Shown in pieces: positions 32,706 to 41,868 of a stretch of 48,671 nt of DNA. Below the pieces are notes generated by a model, which was given only the letters and a program-made list of their open reading frames with translations, was not told the DNA's origin and did not search any database. The stretch covers positions 1 through 48,671 of the forward strand of contig JBBIWA010000035.1 in assembly GCA_037439425.1 (NCBI GenBank). Direction: 5' to 3'. The stretch comes from JBBIWA01 sp037439425 (GTDB lineage Bacteria; Acidobacteriota; Blastocatellia; RBC074). Position 1 is the first letter of the stretch. Each line of letters begins with the position of its first letter. Position numbers and translations under genes: made by a program.

Positions 32706-33700
32706 TCGCCTTTAAGAGGACGCTCCATTAACTCAAGGGCCATTTGTTGTGGAGTTTTGCCTTCGTAAAGCACCTGATAAACAGCCTCGGTGATGGGCAT
32801 CTCGACTCCAACGCGCCTGGCCAATTCATAGGTGGCGCGCGCCGTCTTCACTCCTTCGGCCACTTCTCGCATCTCGCCAATGATTTCTGACAGCTGGCGT
32901 CCGCGTCCCAGCTCATAGCCCACGTGGCGATTGCGCGAAAGGTGGCCCAGACAGGTGAGCACCAGATCACCCATACCAGCCAGCCCGGCCATCGTTTCGC
33001 TGCGCGCGCCTAGCTTCACTGCCAGCCGGGTCATCTCAGCCAGTCCCCGGGTGATCAGGGCCACTGCGCTATTGTAGCCCAGCCCTAACCCATTGACTGC
33101 GCCGGTCGCAATCGCTATCACATTTTTGACTGCGCCTCCGATCTCAACGCCGGTGACGTCGTTATTGGTGTAGATGCGAAATCGGCGCGAGGCCAGCATC
33201 GCTTGCACTGCTGCCCCCCAGGCGGGAGTGTGCGAGGCGGCGACCAGAGCGCAAGGCTCATCCCGCGCTACTTCCAGCGCGAAAGTCGGGCCGGAAAGCG
33301 CCACATAGCGCGGTTCAAAGTGATCATGTAACACATCGCGCACAATCTCTTCGACGCGCATCTGCGTCTCGATCTCGACCCCTTTGGTCGCACTGACAAA
33401 GATCATCTGCGGACGCAGGTAGGGCAGCATCTGCAGATAGACTGCACGGCAGACGTGTGAGGGCACCACCGTCAGCACCAGTTCCGCATCGCTGAGAGCC
33501 TCGCCCAGATCATTGGTTGGCTCGATATTTTCCGGCAAAGGGAAGCCGGGCAAATAAACGCGATTGTGGCGCTCGCGCTTGAGCATTGCTGCAATCTCTG
33601 GATCGTGCGCCCACAAGTGCGCTCGATTGCCCGCCCGCGCTGCCACCAGGGCCAGCGCCGTCCCCCAACTACCTGCGCCGATAATCGCAATCCGCTTCAT
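32702..33700 (-). CDS. gpsA: NAD(P)-dependent glycerol-3-phosphate dehydrogenase
   Basis: Protein of 332 residues, full length. It has the N-terminal dinucleotide fold IAIIGAGSWGTALALVAARAG, VSATKGVEIETQMRVEEIV, then GPTFALEVA, and the catalytic lysine in EIGGAVKNVIAIATG. It makes sn-glycerol 3-phosphate from dihydroxyacetone phosphate for phospholipid synthesis. It lies downstream of plsY, which uses its product, in the same direction with a 43-base gap. The GNAT remnant overlaps its stop codon. Confidence 0.97.
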   Translation of the reverse strand: MKRIAIIGAGSWGTALALVAARAGNRAHLWAHDPEIAAMLKRERHNRVYLPGFPLPENIEPTNDLGEALSDAELVLTVVPSHVCRAVYLQMLPYLRPQMIFVSATKGVEIETQMRVEEIVRDVLHDHFEPRYVALSGPTFALEVARDEPCALVAASHTPAWGAAVQAMLASRRFRIYTNNDVTGVEIGGAVKNVIAIATGAVNGLGLGYNSAVALITRGLAEMTRLAVKLGARSETMAGLAGMGDLVLTCLGHLSRNRHVGYELGRGRQLSEIIGEMREVAEGVKTARATYELARRVGVEMPITEAVYQVLYEGKTPQQMALELMERPLKGE

Positions 33701-33743
33701 GGGCTCGTCTCAAGTTTTAGATGACCGATGAATCACCCGCAAA

Positions 33744-34367
33744 CTAATGCACCGCGCCGAGCTTGTTTTCCGTCCCTGCGATCAACCGTCGAATGTTGGA
33801 TGTGTGTTTGGCCACAATCAACAGAGCCGCTGCCAAAGCAGAGATGACTATCTGAGTCAGGTAAGCATCGGGCCAGACCAGTCCCTCCCATAACAGCACC
33901 CACAGCGGCACCAGTGAGGTAGCCACAACTGATCCGAGTGAGACATAGCGCGTCTTCAGGACGATCAACGCAAAGACCCCCAGAGTGCACAGAACCGACA
34001 AAGGCGAGATTGCCAGAAAGACTCCTACACCTGTAGCCACGCCTTTACCTGCGCGAAAGCCGAGCCACAGTGGGAAGATATGTCCGGCAATCGCGATCAC
34101 AGCGGCGGCTCCTACTACCCAGGGTGTCTCTGCCCAACTGCTGCCCGTTAACCAGCGCGCCACCATAACCGCGACGAATCCTTTGGCCACATCTAGGACA
34201 AGAGTAACTAGCGCCGCCGCCTTGCCAGCCTTGCGCATCACATTGGTGGCTCCTGTCCCCCCGCTGCCCACCTCGCGGATGTCACCGCCACCTTTCAGCT
34301 TCACGACCAAATAGCCGAACGGGATTGACCCCAGTAGATAGGCAATCATGAGCGAGAGCATAGCCAT
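33744..34367 (-). CDS. plsY: Acyl-phosphate:glycerol-3-phosphate acyltransferase
   Basis: Protein of 207 residues from ATG 34367, preceded by GAGGT at a six-base distance; the frame extends to 34412 without membrane character. It has five or six membrane segments. The three conserved loops are GSIPFGYLV, GSGGTGATNVMRKAGK (substrate loop) and GHIFPLWLGFRAGKGVATG (phosphate loop). It transfers an acyl group from acyl phosphate to glycerol 3-phosphate, giving lysophosphatidic acid, at the inner membrane. Next to gpsA, as in many bacteria. Confidence 0.96.
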   Translation of the reverse strand: MAMLSLMIAYLLGSIPFGYLVVKLKGGGDIREVGSGGTGATNVMRKAGKAAALVTLVLDVAKGFVAVMVARWLTGSSWAETPWVVGAAAVIAIAGHIFPLWLGFRAGKGVATGVGVFLAISPLSVLCTLGVFALIVLKTRYVSLGSVVATSLVPLWVLLWEGLVWPDAYLTQIVISALAAALLIVAKHTSNIRRLIAGTENKLGAVH

Positions 34368-34400
34368 GGTCAAACCTCGAAACAAAGTCAACCGTTTGGA

Positions 34401-34456
34401 GTCTGCTGCCAAAGCTGAAGTCCAGACTTCAGTGACTCTCGACTCTGAGACTCATC
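34401..34456. repeat. Heptanucleotide tandem tract between plsY and cinA
   Basis: Units GTCTGCT, GCCAAAG, CTGAAGT, CCAGACT, TCAGTGA, CTCTCGA, CTCTGAG, ACTCATC in 7-bp phase, ending at the cinA stop codon (34452-34454). More degenerate than the other tracts. Confidence 0.5.
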
Positions 34457-35687
34457 TTATGCGGCGTCGCACCAGATCCAATGCTGCTTTGACCGATAAG
34501 TTGCGGATCAACTGGCGATCACCGGGGAAGAGAAACTTGCGCGAAAAACTTTGCACCTCATCGGCCAGACCGATGTAAACCAACCCGACAGGTTTAGTCT
34601 CACTGCCCCCATCCGGGCCGGCTATGCCGGTGATTCCGACCCCGATGGTCGAACGCGCGCGGCGGCGAATGCCGATCGCCATTGCTTCGGCCACCTCCGG
34701 ACTGACTGCTCCGTGTTCTTGAAGCAATTTACTCGGCACACCAAGCAAATTGACTTTCGCTTCATTCGAGTAGGCGACTACACCTTGCAGAAAATATCGC
34801 GAACTGCCTGGTACGTTGGTGAGCGCAGCGGCCAGCAGCCCGCCAGTGCAGCTCTCGGCGGTCGCCAGCGTATAACCTTTAAGTTTGAGCAACTCGCCCA
34901 CCGCTTCTTCGAGCGGCTCGCCGCGGGTTGAGAAGATATACTCGCCTAGCACTTCTTCCAATTGCCCAGCCAATTCCTCAAGCAGCTTTCCGGCCTCTTG
35001 CTCATTGCGCGCGCGCGCCGTTAAGTGCAATTCGATCTGCCCTTCGTTGGCCAGAATGGTCGTCGCCGGATTGGTGTATTGCCGATAAATCGGGGCCGCC
35101 AGCTCGTCCACTCCCGATTCGGTCAGCCCGAAGATGCTCAGGCTGCGCCGCACAATTACCATCTCACCCACGCGCTGGCGCAGTACTGGCATCACTGATT
35201 CGTCGAACATCGGCTTCATCTCGCGCGGCGGGCCCGGCAAGAGCACAAAGGTGCAATTTTTCTCGCTCAGCAGAATGCCGGGCGCAGTGCCCCTTTTGTT
35301 TTCCAGCACCATTGCCCCTTCCGGGATCAGAGCCTGGCGCGCATTGATCTCTGGCATCTTGAGGTTGCGCCGCGCGAAACGTTCACGGAGCGCCGCAAGC
35401 AAATTTTCGTGCAGCACCAGACGCCGGCGCAACACCCGCGCAAATACCTTCTTGGTGATGTCGTCTTCGGTCGGTCCCAGCCCGCCGGTCGAGATGATAA
35501 TCTCGACCCGCTGCATCGCTTCTCGAATCGCCTCCTCCAGCCGCGCCTCATCATCGCCTACGATGGTCTTGAGCTTGACCTCAATCCCGATCGAGTTCAA
35601 ACGGTCAGTCAACCACAAGGAGTTCGTATCCAGACGATAGGGAGTGAGGAGCTCGGAGCCGATAGCGATGATCTCTGCGTTGAGCAT
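34452..35687 (-). CDS. cinA: CinA-family protein (molybdopterin-binding-like domain plus NMN deamidase domain)
   Basis: Protein of 411 residues from ATG 35687 (MLNAEIIAIGSELL). The N-terminal COG1058 domain has IAIGSELLTPYRLDTNSLWL and STGGLGPTEDDITKKV. The C-terminal domain has LATAESCTGGLLAAALTNVPGSS, GVVAYSNEAKVNLLGV and GITGIAGPDGGSETKPVG, the signature of nicotinamide mononucleotide deamidase (PncC). Known members recycle NMN and cleave ADP-ribose; the competence link comes from Gram-positive relatives. Both domains are complete. It is 45 bases after pgpA in the same direction. Confidence 0.95.
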   Translation of the reverse strand: MLNAEIIAIGSELLTPYRLDTNSLWLTDRLNSIGIEVKLKTIVGDDEARLEEAIREAMQRVEIIISTGGLGPTEDDITKKVFARVLRRRLVLHENLLAALRERFARRNLKMPEINARQALIPEGAMVLENKRGTAPGILLSEKNCTFVLLPGPPREMKPMFDESVMPVLRQRVGEMVIVRRSLSIFGLTESGVDELAAPIYRQYTNPATTILANEGQIELHLTARARNEQEAGKLLEELAGQLEEVLGEYIFSTRGEPLEEAVGELLKLKGYTLATAESCTGGLLAAALTNVPGSSRYFLQGVVAYSNEAKVNLLGVPSKLLQEHGAVSPEVAEAMAIGIRRRARSTIGVGITGIAGPDGGSETKPVGLVYIGLADEVQSFSRKFLFPGDRQLIRNLSVKAALDLVRRRIR

Positions 35688-35732
35688 AAGTGACTCTGAA
35701 GGCGCGCGCGGGCGCCTCTTCAGCCTCACAAG

Positions 35733-36323
35733 TTATGGAGCGGGCATCAGGAAGAGAATCAATGATAGCACTACCGCGGCGTAAATGCCTGCCAGGATGT
35801 CGTCAGCCATTACTCCCAAGCCAGCGCCCAGCTGTTCCATCCGCCGGAGAGGATAAGGCTTGAAAATATCAAACAGCCGAAAGAGCGCCAAGCCAGCCAA
35901 CAAGCTCCAGCGCCACTGGCTTCCGACCTTGACCAGGTAAGGCGCTACCAGAGCAAATGAGATCAACTGTCCGCATACTTCATCAATCACAATCTGCCCG
36001 GCATCCTTCTGCTCGAAGACCTTTTCTGCGCGAGCCGCAGCCCAGATGCCGACTGCGGCTGTGACGGCGCTGATCACCAGCACGGAGTTCAGCAGGGCGT
36101 CGGGCTTGAATTTGAAGGCGGAGATCAGAGCATAAAAGATCGCCACTCCGAGGAGCGAACCAAAGGTGCCCGAGGCGAAGGGAATAAAGCCGACGCCCAG
36201 ACCGCTGGCAAGCAGCACGGCCAGCGCGTCGGCCGGACCTTGAATGTTGAGCGCGCGTGCCCTTTTTGCTTGCGCTTCTTCGAGTGTGCGGCTGATGATT
36301 CCCGACTCTGTTTCTTCGGTCAT
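35733..36323 (-). CDS. pgpA: Phosphatidylglycerophosphatase A
   Basis: Protein of 196 residues. The PgpA core begins after a 27-residue N-terminal extension: GLGVGFIPFASGTFGSLLGV, then IVIDEVCGQLISF with the catalytic acidic residues, LFRLFDIFKPYPLRRMEQ, and GVMADDILAGIYAAVVL. It has four membrane segments. It dephosphorylates phosphatidylglycerol phosphate to phosphatidylglycerol at the inner membrane. With gpsA and plsY nearby it makes this run a phospholipid-synthesis neighbourhood. Confidence 0.95.
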   Translation of the reverse strand: MTEETESGIISRTLEEAQAKRARALNIQGPADALAVLLASGLGVGFIPFASGTFGSLLGVAIFYALISAFKFKPDALLNSVLVISAVTAAVGIWAAARAEKVFEQKDAGQIVIDEVCGQLISFALVAPYLVKVGSQWRWSLLAGLALFRLFDIFKPYPLRRMEQLGAGLGVMADDILAGIYAAVVLSLILFLMPAP

Positions 36324-36345
36324 AGTGATTGCCGGTAGTGGGAAA

Positions 36346-37728
36346 TCAGATCACTTTGGCGATCAGATCATACTCGTGCGCTTCAGTGATCTCAAGCTGG
36401 ATGAAATCTCCCCCTTGCGCTGAGAAGTCTTCTGGCACCTGGTTGATCAACACGCGCCCGTCAATCTCCGGCGCTTGTGATTCCAGCCGCGCCTCGAGCA
36501 GCAGCGGGCTCTCTTCTGAGGCGCCTTCAAGCAGGGCTTTGAATCGCTTTCCCACCAGAGCCTGGTTGCGCCGCCGGGATATCTGCGCCTGCTCGCGCAT
36601 CAGTTTGGCGCGCCGTGAGCGCATCACCCGCGCAGGCACTTTCCCCTCCAGCTCGTAGCCAGGCGTGCCTTCCTCGTCTGAGTAGGTGAAGACACCAACG
36701 CGGTCGAACTCCATATCGCGCACAAACTGCCTCAACTCCTCGAAGTCTGCTTCCGTCTCGCCCGGAAAGCCGACGATGAAAGTTGTGCGCAGGGTGATGC
36801 CGGGCACAAACTGCCGCGCGCGCGTGAGCAATCTCTCCAGCAAGCGCCGGTCGCCACCGCGCCGCATCCGTTTCAAGACCAAGGCGCTTGCGTGTTGCAG
36901 CGGGATATCGAGATATTTGCAAACTTTTTCTTCTTCCGCCATCGCTTCAAGCGTCGCATCACTGAGCGAGTTCGGATAGGAATACATCACGCGAATCCAC
37001 TCGATCCCCTCCACCCGCGCCAGCGATCGCAGCAGGTTCGCCAGCCCATCCTTCACGCCCAGGTCTTCGCCGTAGCGCGTCGAATCCTGCGAAATGAGGA
37101 TCAGCTCTTTGACGCCTTGTGCCGCGAGCTGTTCCGCTTCGCGCAAGATCGAGCCAGCGCGACGGCTGCGGTAATGGCCCCGCATCTGCGGAATCGCGCA
37201 GAAAGCGCACGTGTGATCGCATCCTTCGGCGATCTTGACGTAGGCAAAATGCCTGGGCGTGGCCAGCAGTCGCGGCGAGTTTTCATCGTAAAGGTAGGTC
37301 GGTAGCCCGCGCCTCATCCAGGCATTTGAGGCGATGAAGGCAGCATCTTGCGCTGCCACGGCTGCCGGGTCCACGGCTGCCACTATCTTTTCGATTTCGC
37401 TCGTGCCGAGCACCGCGTCTATCTCCGGCAACTGATTGAGCAACTCCTGCCGGTAACGTTCAACCAGACAACCTGCAACGACCAGCCGCTTGCAGTTAGC
37501 CCGCTCCTTGAGCTGAGCCATTTCGAGAATCGTGTTGATGGATTCCTCTTTGGCCGGTTCGATAAAGCCGCAGGTGTTGATGACGATCACGTCGGCAGCT
37601 TCGCGGTCGGTCGTCAACTCATAGCCATGTTTCTTCAGTTGGCCCATCATCACCTCGCTGTCGACCAGATTCTTGGGGCAGCCGAGACTGACGAACCCTA
37701 TGGTTTGAATTTCAGACTTCATCTTCAT
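36346..37728 (-). CDS. rimO: Ribosomal protein S12 methylthiotransferase
   Basis: Protein of 460 residues. The N-terminal UPF0004 domain holds three Cys for the auxiliary cluster (SLGCPKNLVDSE, VINTCGFIEPAKEES, VAGCLVERY). The radical SAM core has Cys170-x3-Cys174-x2-Cys177 (EGCDHTCAFCAIP). It ends in a TRAM domain from about residue 390. SLGCPKN and INTCGFI...AKEES distinguish RimO from MiaB. It adds a methylthio group to an Asp of ribosomal protein S12. First gene of the minus-strand run that continues with pgpA 22 bases later. Confidence 0.96.
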   Translation of the reverse strand: MKMKSEIQTIGFVSLGCPKNLVDSEVMMGQLKKHGYELTTDREAADVIVINTCGFIEPAKEESINTILEMAQLKERANCKRLVVAGCLVERYRQELLNQLPEIDAVLGTSEIEKIVAAVDPAAVAAQDAAFIASNAWMRRGLPTYLYDENSPRLLATPRHFAYVKIAEGCDHTCAFCAIPQMRGHYRSRRAGSILREAEQLAAQGVKELILISQDSTRYGEDLGVKDGLANLLRSLARVEGIEWIRVMYSYPNSLSDATLEAMAEEEKVCKYLDIPLQHASALVLKRMRRGGDRRLLERLLTRARQFVPGITLRTTFIVGFPGETEADFEELRQFVRDMEFDRVGVFTYSDEEGTPGYELEGKVPARVMRSRRAKLMREQAQISRRRNQALVGKRFKALLEGASEESPLLLEARLESQAPEIDGRVLINQVPEDFSAQGGDFIQLEITEAHEYDLIAKVI

Positions 37729-37875
37729 GTTTCTTCGTCAGGCACTGCTTTCAAAGCTGGCTTGAGTTCTTTGCCTCTCACAATTCCACTAAACCCAGCC
37801 AGTCGCGTAACAGGAAGGGAATAATCTGCCTCGCACCATTTGGCCCAGCGATAACTTGCGGAGGTGCCATCAACT

Positions 37876-40314
37876 TTAGATCTTCTCCAAACCGGCAAAC
37901 CCCTCTATCATCTTCTTCACCCCGTAGCCAGGGAAGTTGATCGTCAGTTTAGCATTTTTGCCCTCGCCTTCACGCTTGAGGATCAAACCCTGGCCGTACT
38001 TGGCGTGCCGCACGCGCATGCCTGGCTTCAAGCCGCCGCTTGCCAGCTCATCGTATTCGATGGTGCGGCTATCAAAGACGCTCTCATCAAGCTGCTTGCC
38101 TTGCCGCGCAAAAAACTCGCGCACGCTGCGAGCAGTGTTGCCACCGCGCCCCCGATCGTTGCTCTCGCGCGACCCAGAGATGGAAGACGAGGAGACCCAC
38201 TCGCGCCAATAACTATCAGGGACGCGATCCTCGAAGCTGGAGGCGCGACTGGCGAAGCTCAGCCAACTGGGGCCGGGCGAAAGGTCTTCAATCAGCTCCA
38301 GCGGAACCTCTTTCAGGAAACGCGAAGGCTCGGCGGGCAGCTCTTCGCCATAGACGCGCCGCCTCATCGCGTGCGTCAGATAGAGATACCTCTCGGCGCG
38401 GGTGATAGCGACATAACACAGCCGGCGCTCCTCTTCCAGTTCGTCTTGTTTGTCCCCTGCCCGCAAAAGAGGGAAAAGACCTTCTTCCAGCCCGGCGATG
38501 AAGACCAGCGGGAACTCCAGTCCCTTGGCCGCATGCATCGTCATCAATGTGACCTGCGCCTCGGCAGTGTAATCATCGGTGTCAGAGACCAGCGCCGCGT
38601 GATCGAGGAAGTTGCGCAGACTCTCACCTCTTTCCATAGCCTCTGCCGCCGCATTGACCAGCTCTTCAAGGTTGAGCAAGCGCGCTTCAGCCTCTTCAGT
38701 ATTCTCAGCCTCGAGCGCGCGCTCATAGCCAGTCTCTCTCACCGCTGCCTTAACGACTCCCACCAGATCTCTCGCTTCAGTCCGCGCCTTTTCCACGAGC
38801 CGCGTGATGATCTCGCGAAATGACTGTAACGCAGAGATGGCGCGCGCTGGCAGCAGGTTCTGTTCAATGATGAGCGAAATCGTCTCCCAGTGCGAGAGGC
38901 CGAAATCTTTGGCGCGCCGCTCGATGTCGTCAATCGTCGCTTTGCCAATGCCGCGCGCTGGCGTATTGATCACGCGCATCAGTGCTACGGAATCATACGG
39001 GTTGAGCGCGAGTTTCAGGTAAGCGATGATGTCTTTGATCTCAGCGCGCTCATAGAAGCTGAAACCGCCGACCAGGTTGTAACGCAATCCGGCGCGGCGG
39101 CAAGCCTCTTCAAACGAGCGCGACTGTGCGTTAGTACGGTATAGCACAGCCGCACGCAAGCCCGGTTCGCGCAGCAAATGATCACTGATCCGGCCGGCAA
39201 TCCAGTGCGCTTCCGCCTCGCCGTCGGAGAGCATCGCGTAACGCACCTTCTCCCCTTCGTCCGCCTTCGCATAGAGCCTCTTGTCGAAGCGCTGCGTGTT
39301 GTGCGCAATCACGCGATTGGCAGTCTCCAGAATGCGCTTGGTCGAGCGGTAATTCTCTTCGAGCTTGATGACTTTAGTGCCTGGAAAGTCCTGCTCGAAG
39401 CCGAGGATGATATTGAAATCTGACCCGCGCCAGCCGTAGATAGCCTGTCCCTCATCCCCAACCACACACAGACTGCGACTGGTCCAGAAGCCTGCTGGCA
39501 ATTCCCCGCTGCTCATTGCATACGGCCCTTCGACGATCAACCGGGTCAGCGCGTATTGAATCCCGTTGGTGTCCTGAAACTCATCCACCATCACGTGGTG
39601 GAAGCGCTCGTGATAATACTGGCGCGTTTCGGCCCGATGCCGCAGCAACTCTACGGTGCGGATCAGCAAGTCATCGAAGTCGAGCGCATTAGACAAGCGG
39701 AGGCGTTCTTCATAGAGCTTGAAAACTCGCGCGATAGCAGCGTGTCGTTCATCCTCATACTCGGCCCTGGCGGCATACAACTGCGGGTCTTCGCCGCGGT
39801 TCTTGGCTAGGCTGATTGCGCTCTGCACCGCGCGCGCCGAAAGTCGCCGCTCTTCCTCGTAGCCCAGTTCCTTGAGGCAAGCGCGCAGCAACTGCTGCTG
39901 ATCCTCCGTGTCGTAGATGGTAAACGACCGCGTGTAGCCTTGCCCTAGCTTTTCGATGTCGCGCCGCAAGATGCGCACGCAGAGCGAGTGAAAGGTTGAA
40001 ATTAACGGCGAGCCAGTGCGCGACTGGTTCGCGTAATAGTGAGCCAGCAGCTTCTGGGCGCGCTCCTTCATTTCACCCGCAGCTTTGTTGGTGAAAGTGA
40101 CGGCGAGAATGTTTTCCGGGCGCACGCCGCAGGCTTCAATCAGGTAGGCGATACGATGCGTGATGGCTTTTGTCTTACCACTACCTGCTCCAGCCAGGAT
40201 CAGAATCGGGCCGGCGGTCGTGGTGACGGCTTCGCGTTGTTGCTCGTTGAGGCCGGTAAGATGATCCGCGCCCGGCTCTTGTGTTTCCGCATGATCGAAC
40301 AGCGAGTGAGTCAC
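37876..40314 (-). CDS. ATP-dependent DNA helicase, UvrD/PcrA type (superfamily 1A)
   Basis: Protein of 812 residues. Helicase motifs in order are the Q motif (GLNEQQREAV), Walker A AGAGSGKTKAI (41-51), VTFTNKAAGEMKER, STFHSLCVRILR, VDEFQDTN, VGDEGQAIYGWRGSDF, KLEENYRSTKRIL, VTLMTMHAAKGLEFPLVFIAG and YVAITRAERYLYLTH. The C-terminal KPGMRVRHAKYGQGLILKREG is the Tudor-like domain that contacts RNA polymerase in UvrD/PcrA. The 3'-to-5' helicase acts in nucleotide-excision and mismatch repair and clears proteins from DNA. A 147-base gap separates it from rimO downstream. Confidence 0.95.
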   Translation of the reverse strand: MTHSLFDHAETQEPGADHLTGLNEQQREAVTTTAGPILILAGAGSGKTKAITHRIAYLIEACGVRPENILAVTFTNKAAGEMKERAQKLLAHYYANQSRTGSPLISTFHSLCVRILRRDIEKLGQGYTRSFTIYDTEDQQQLLRACLKELGYEEERRLSARAVQSAISLAKNRGEDPQLYAARAEYEDERHAAIARVFKLYEERLRLSNALDFDDLLIRTVELLRHRAETRQYYHERFHHVMVDEFQDTNGIQYALTRLIVEGPYAMSSGELPAGFWTSRSLCVVGDEGQAIYGWRGSDFNIILGFEQDFPGTKVIKLEENYRSTKRILETANRVIAHNTQRFDKRLYAKADEGEKVRYAMLSDGEAEAHWIAGRISDHLLREPGLRAAVLYRTNAQSRSFEEACRRAGLRYNLVGGFSFYERAEIKDIIAYLKLALNPYDSVALMRVINTPARGIGKATIDDIERRAKDFGLSHWETISLIIEQNLLPARAISALQSFREIITRLVEKARTEARDLVGVVKAAVRETGYERALEAENTEEAEARLLNLEELVNAAAEAMERGESLRNFLDHAALVSDTDDYTAEAQVTLMTMHAAKGLEFPLVFIAGLEEGLFPLLRAGDKQDELEEERRLCYVAITRAERYLYLTHAMRRRVYGEELPAEPSRFLKEVPLELIEDLSPGPSWLSFASRASSFEDRVPDSYWREWVSSSSISGSRESNDRGRGGNTARSVREFFARQGKQLDESVFDSRTIEYDELASGGLKPGMRVRHAKYGQGLILKREGEGKNAKLTINFPGYGVKKMIEGFAGLEKI

Positions 40315-40477
40315 TTTGTCTTCCTGTTTGGTTGGTTCGTTTTGAAATTCGATCTGCTGTTGGCAGGCTTATCGAAACGCTTCGCTTGCTCAAGCGAGAT
40401 GAAGAAGTAGCCACGCCTCGAATCTTCTTCAGCAGGCGGTCTTGTTTTCAACCCAGTGCTGCCCGGTTCGCGATCAA

Positions 40478-41659
40478 TCACTCCGCCAGCAACAGCTTGG
40501 CGATCGTCTGCCGCTGCATATTCGACGTGCCTTCGTAGATCTGGCCGATCTTGGCGTCGCGGTAATACTTCTCCACCGGATAGTCTTTGACATAACCGTA
40601 GCCGCCATACAGCTCCAGCGACCGCGAGGCGATGCGCTCGGCCACCAGCGAGGAGAAGAGCTTGGCCATCGCCGCTTGCTTGATGAACGGCTGGCCGGCA
40701 TCCTTCAAACGCGCCGCGTTATAGACCATCAACCGCGCTGCTTCCAGCTCCGTCGCCAGCTCGGCCAACTGAAATTGGACCCCCTGAAATTCAGAAATTA
40801 ACTGGCCGAATTGTTTGCGCTCTTTGGTGTAAGCCAGCGCGCATTCAAAGGCGCCGCGCGCCAGCCCGATCATCTGCGCGCCGATGCCGATGCGCCCTTC
40901 ATTTAAGGTTTCAATCGCAATCTTGTAGCCACGGCCTACTTCGCCCAGCACATTCTCTTTCGGCACGGGGCAATCTTCGAGAATTAACTCGCAGGTCGAA
41001 GAAGCGCGAATGCCCAGCTTGTCTTCCTTCTTCCCGACCGCAAAACCCGGAAAGCTCTTCTCAACGATAAAGGCAGTAATGCCTTTGTAGCCTTTAGCCG
41101 GATCCACCGTGGCGAAGAGAATGAAAATATCGGCTTCAAGCGCGTTCGTGATCCAGAGCTTGCGACCGTTGAGCAGGTAGTGATCGCCTTTGTCCGTGGC
41201 ACGCGTTTGCAGCGCGAAAGCGTCGGAGCCGGAACCAGCTTCGCTCAGCGCGTAAGCGCCAGCGCTCTCTTTGACCAACCTCGGGATGTATTTCTGCTTC
41301 TGCTCTTCAGTCGCCCAGCGCAAGAGCGCATTCAGGACGAGCGTATTTTGCACATCTACGAAGACGCTGACTGATGGGTCAACGCGCGCCAATTCTTCAA
41401 TCGCCAGACAGGCCATAAAAAACGAGCCACCTGCCCCGCCATATTTTTCAGCCGGTTCGATGCCCATTAAACCCAACTCGAAGCATTGCCGGATGATCTC
41501 AGGTTTGAATTTACCTTGCTCGTCCATCTCGCGCACGTAAGGTTTGATCTCCGCCTCCGCGAATTGGCGAACGCTAGCGGCAAACAGCTTCTCTTCTTCA
41601 GAGAGCATGGTCAGAGCCGGAGCCGGGAAGTTGTGAATCTCTTCGGTTCTTTGCGCCAT
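40478..41659 (-). CDS. Acyl-CoA dehydrogenase (short/branched-chain type)
   Basis: Protein of 393 residues from ATG 41659. GGAGGG lies six bases before it; an ATG two codons earlier would sit directly on that site. Family blocks are GLMGIEPAEKYGGAGGS, AYALSEAGSGSDAFALQT (FAD/substrate), KLWITNA, KLGIRASSTCELILEDCPVP, RIGIGAQMIGLARGAFECAL and GGYGYVKDYPVEKYYRDAKIGQIYEGTSN, with Glu376 as catalytic base. The closest character is short/branched-chain acyl-CoA dehydrogenase, suggesting 2-methylbutyryl- or butyryl-CoA oxidation; its product path could end in propionyl- and methylmalonyl-CoA, which the mutase in this window would use. Divergent from the aconitase-family gene. Confidence 0.94.
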   Translation of the reverse strand: MAQRTEEIHNFPAPALTMLSEEEKLFAASVRQFAEAEIKPYVREMDEQGKFKPEIIRQCFELGLMGIEPAEKYGGAGGSFFMACLAIEELARVDPSVSVFVDVQNTLVLNALLRWATEEQKQKYIPRLVKESAGAYALSEAGSGSDAFALQTRATDKGDHYLLNGRKLWITNALEADIFILFATVDPAKGYKGITAFIVEKSFPGFAVGKKEDKLGIRASSTCELILEDCPVPKENVLGEVGRGYKIAIETLNEGRIGIGAQMIGLARGAFECALAYTKERKQFGQLISEFQGVQFQLAELATELEAARLMVYNAARLKDAGQPFIKQAAMAKLFSSLVAERIASRSLELYGGYGYVKDYPVEKYYRDAKIGQIYEGTSNMQRQTIAKLLLAE

Positions 41660-41796
41660 AAGCATCCCTCCGGGTGAGCGCCCTGAGAGCGCTACCACCT
41701 CATTGACAAAGTTTGATTGCTCATTGATGGCTTCAGTACAAGGGTCGCCAACACACCACAAAAATGAAGCGCCATCTTACCAAGGGCGAGCCTGCT

Positions 41797-41825
41797 TTGC
41801 CAACACACGTCAGGCGCTTTATAAT
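41797..41825 (+). promoter_or_regulatory. Strong candidate sigma-70 promoter of the aconitase-family gene
   Basis: TTGCCA (41797-41802), exactly 17 bases, TATAAT (41820-41825). The start of transcription near 41832 leaves a leader of about 37 bases and rules out the upstream in-frame ATG at 41764. Confidence 0.7.
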
Positions 41826-41868
41826 CCGGTTTTGCCTGATAATTTTATGTTGCTTGCGGAGAGAGGTT

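Noticed and set aside
41764..41868. Upstream in-frame start for the aconitase-family gene
   Set aside because: The TTGCCA-N17-TATAAT promoter lies inside this stretch, so it is upstream of the transcript.
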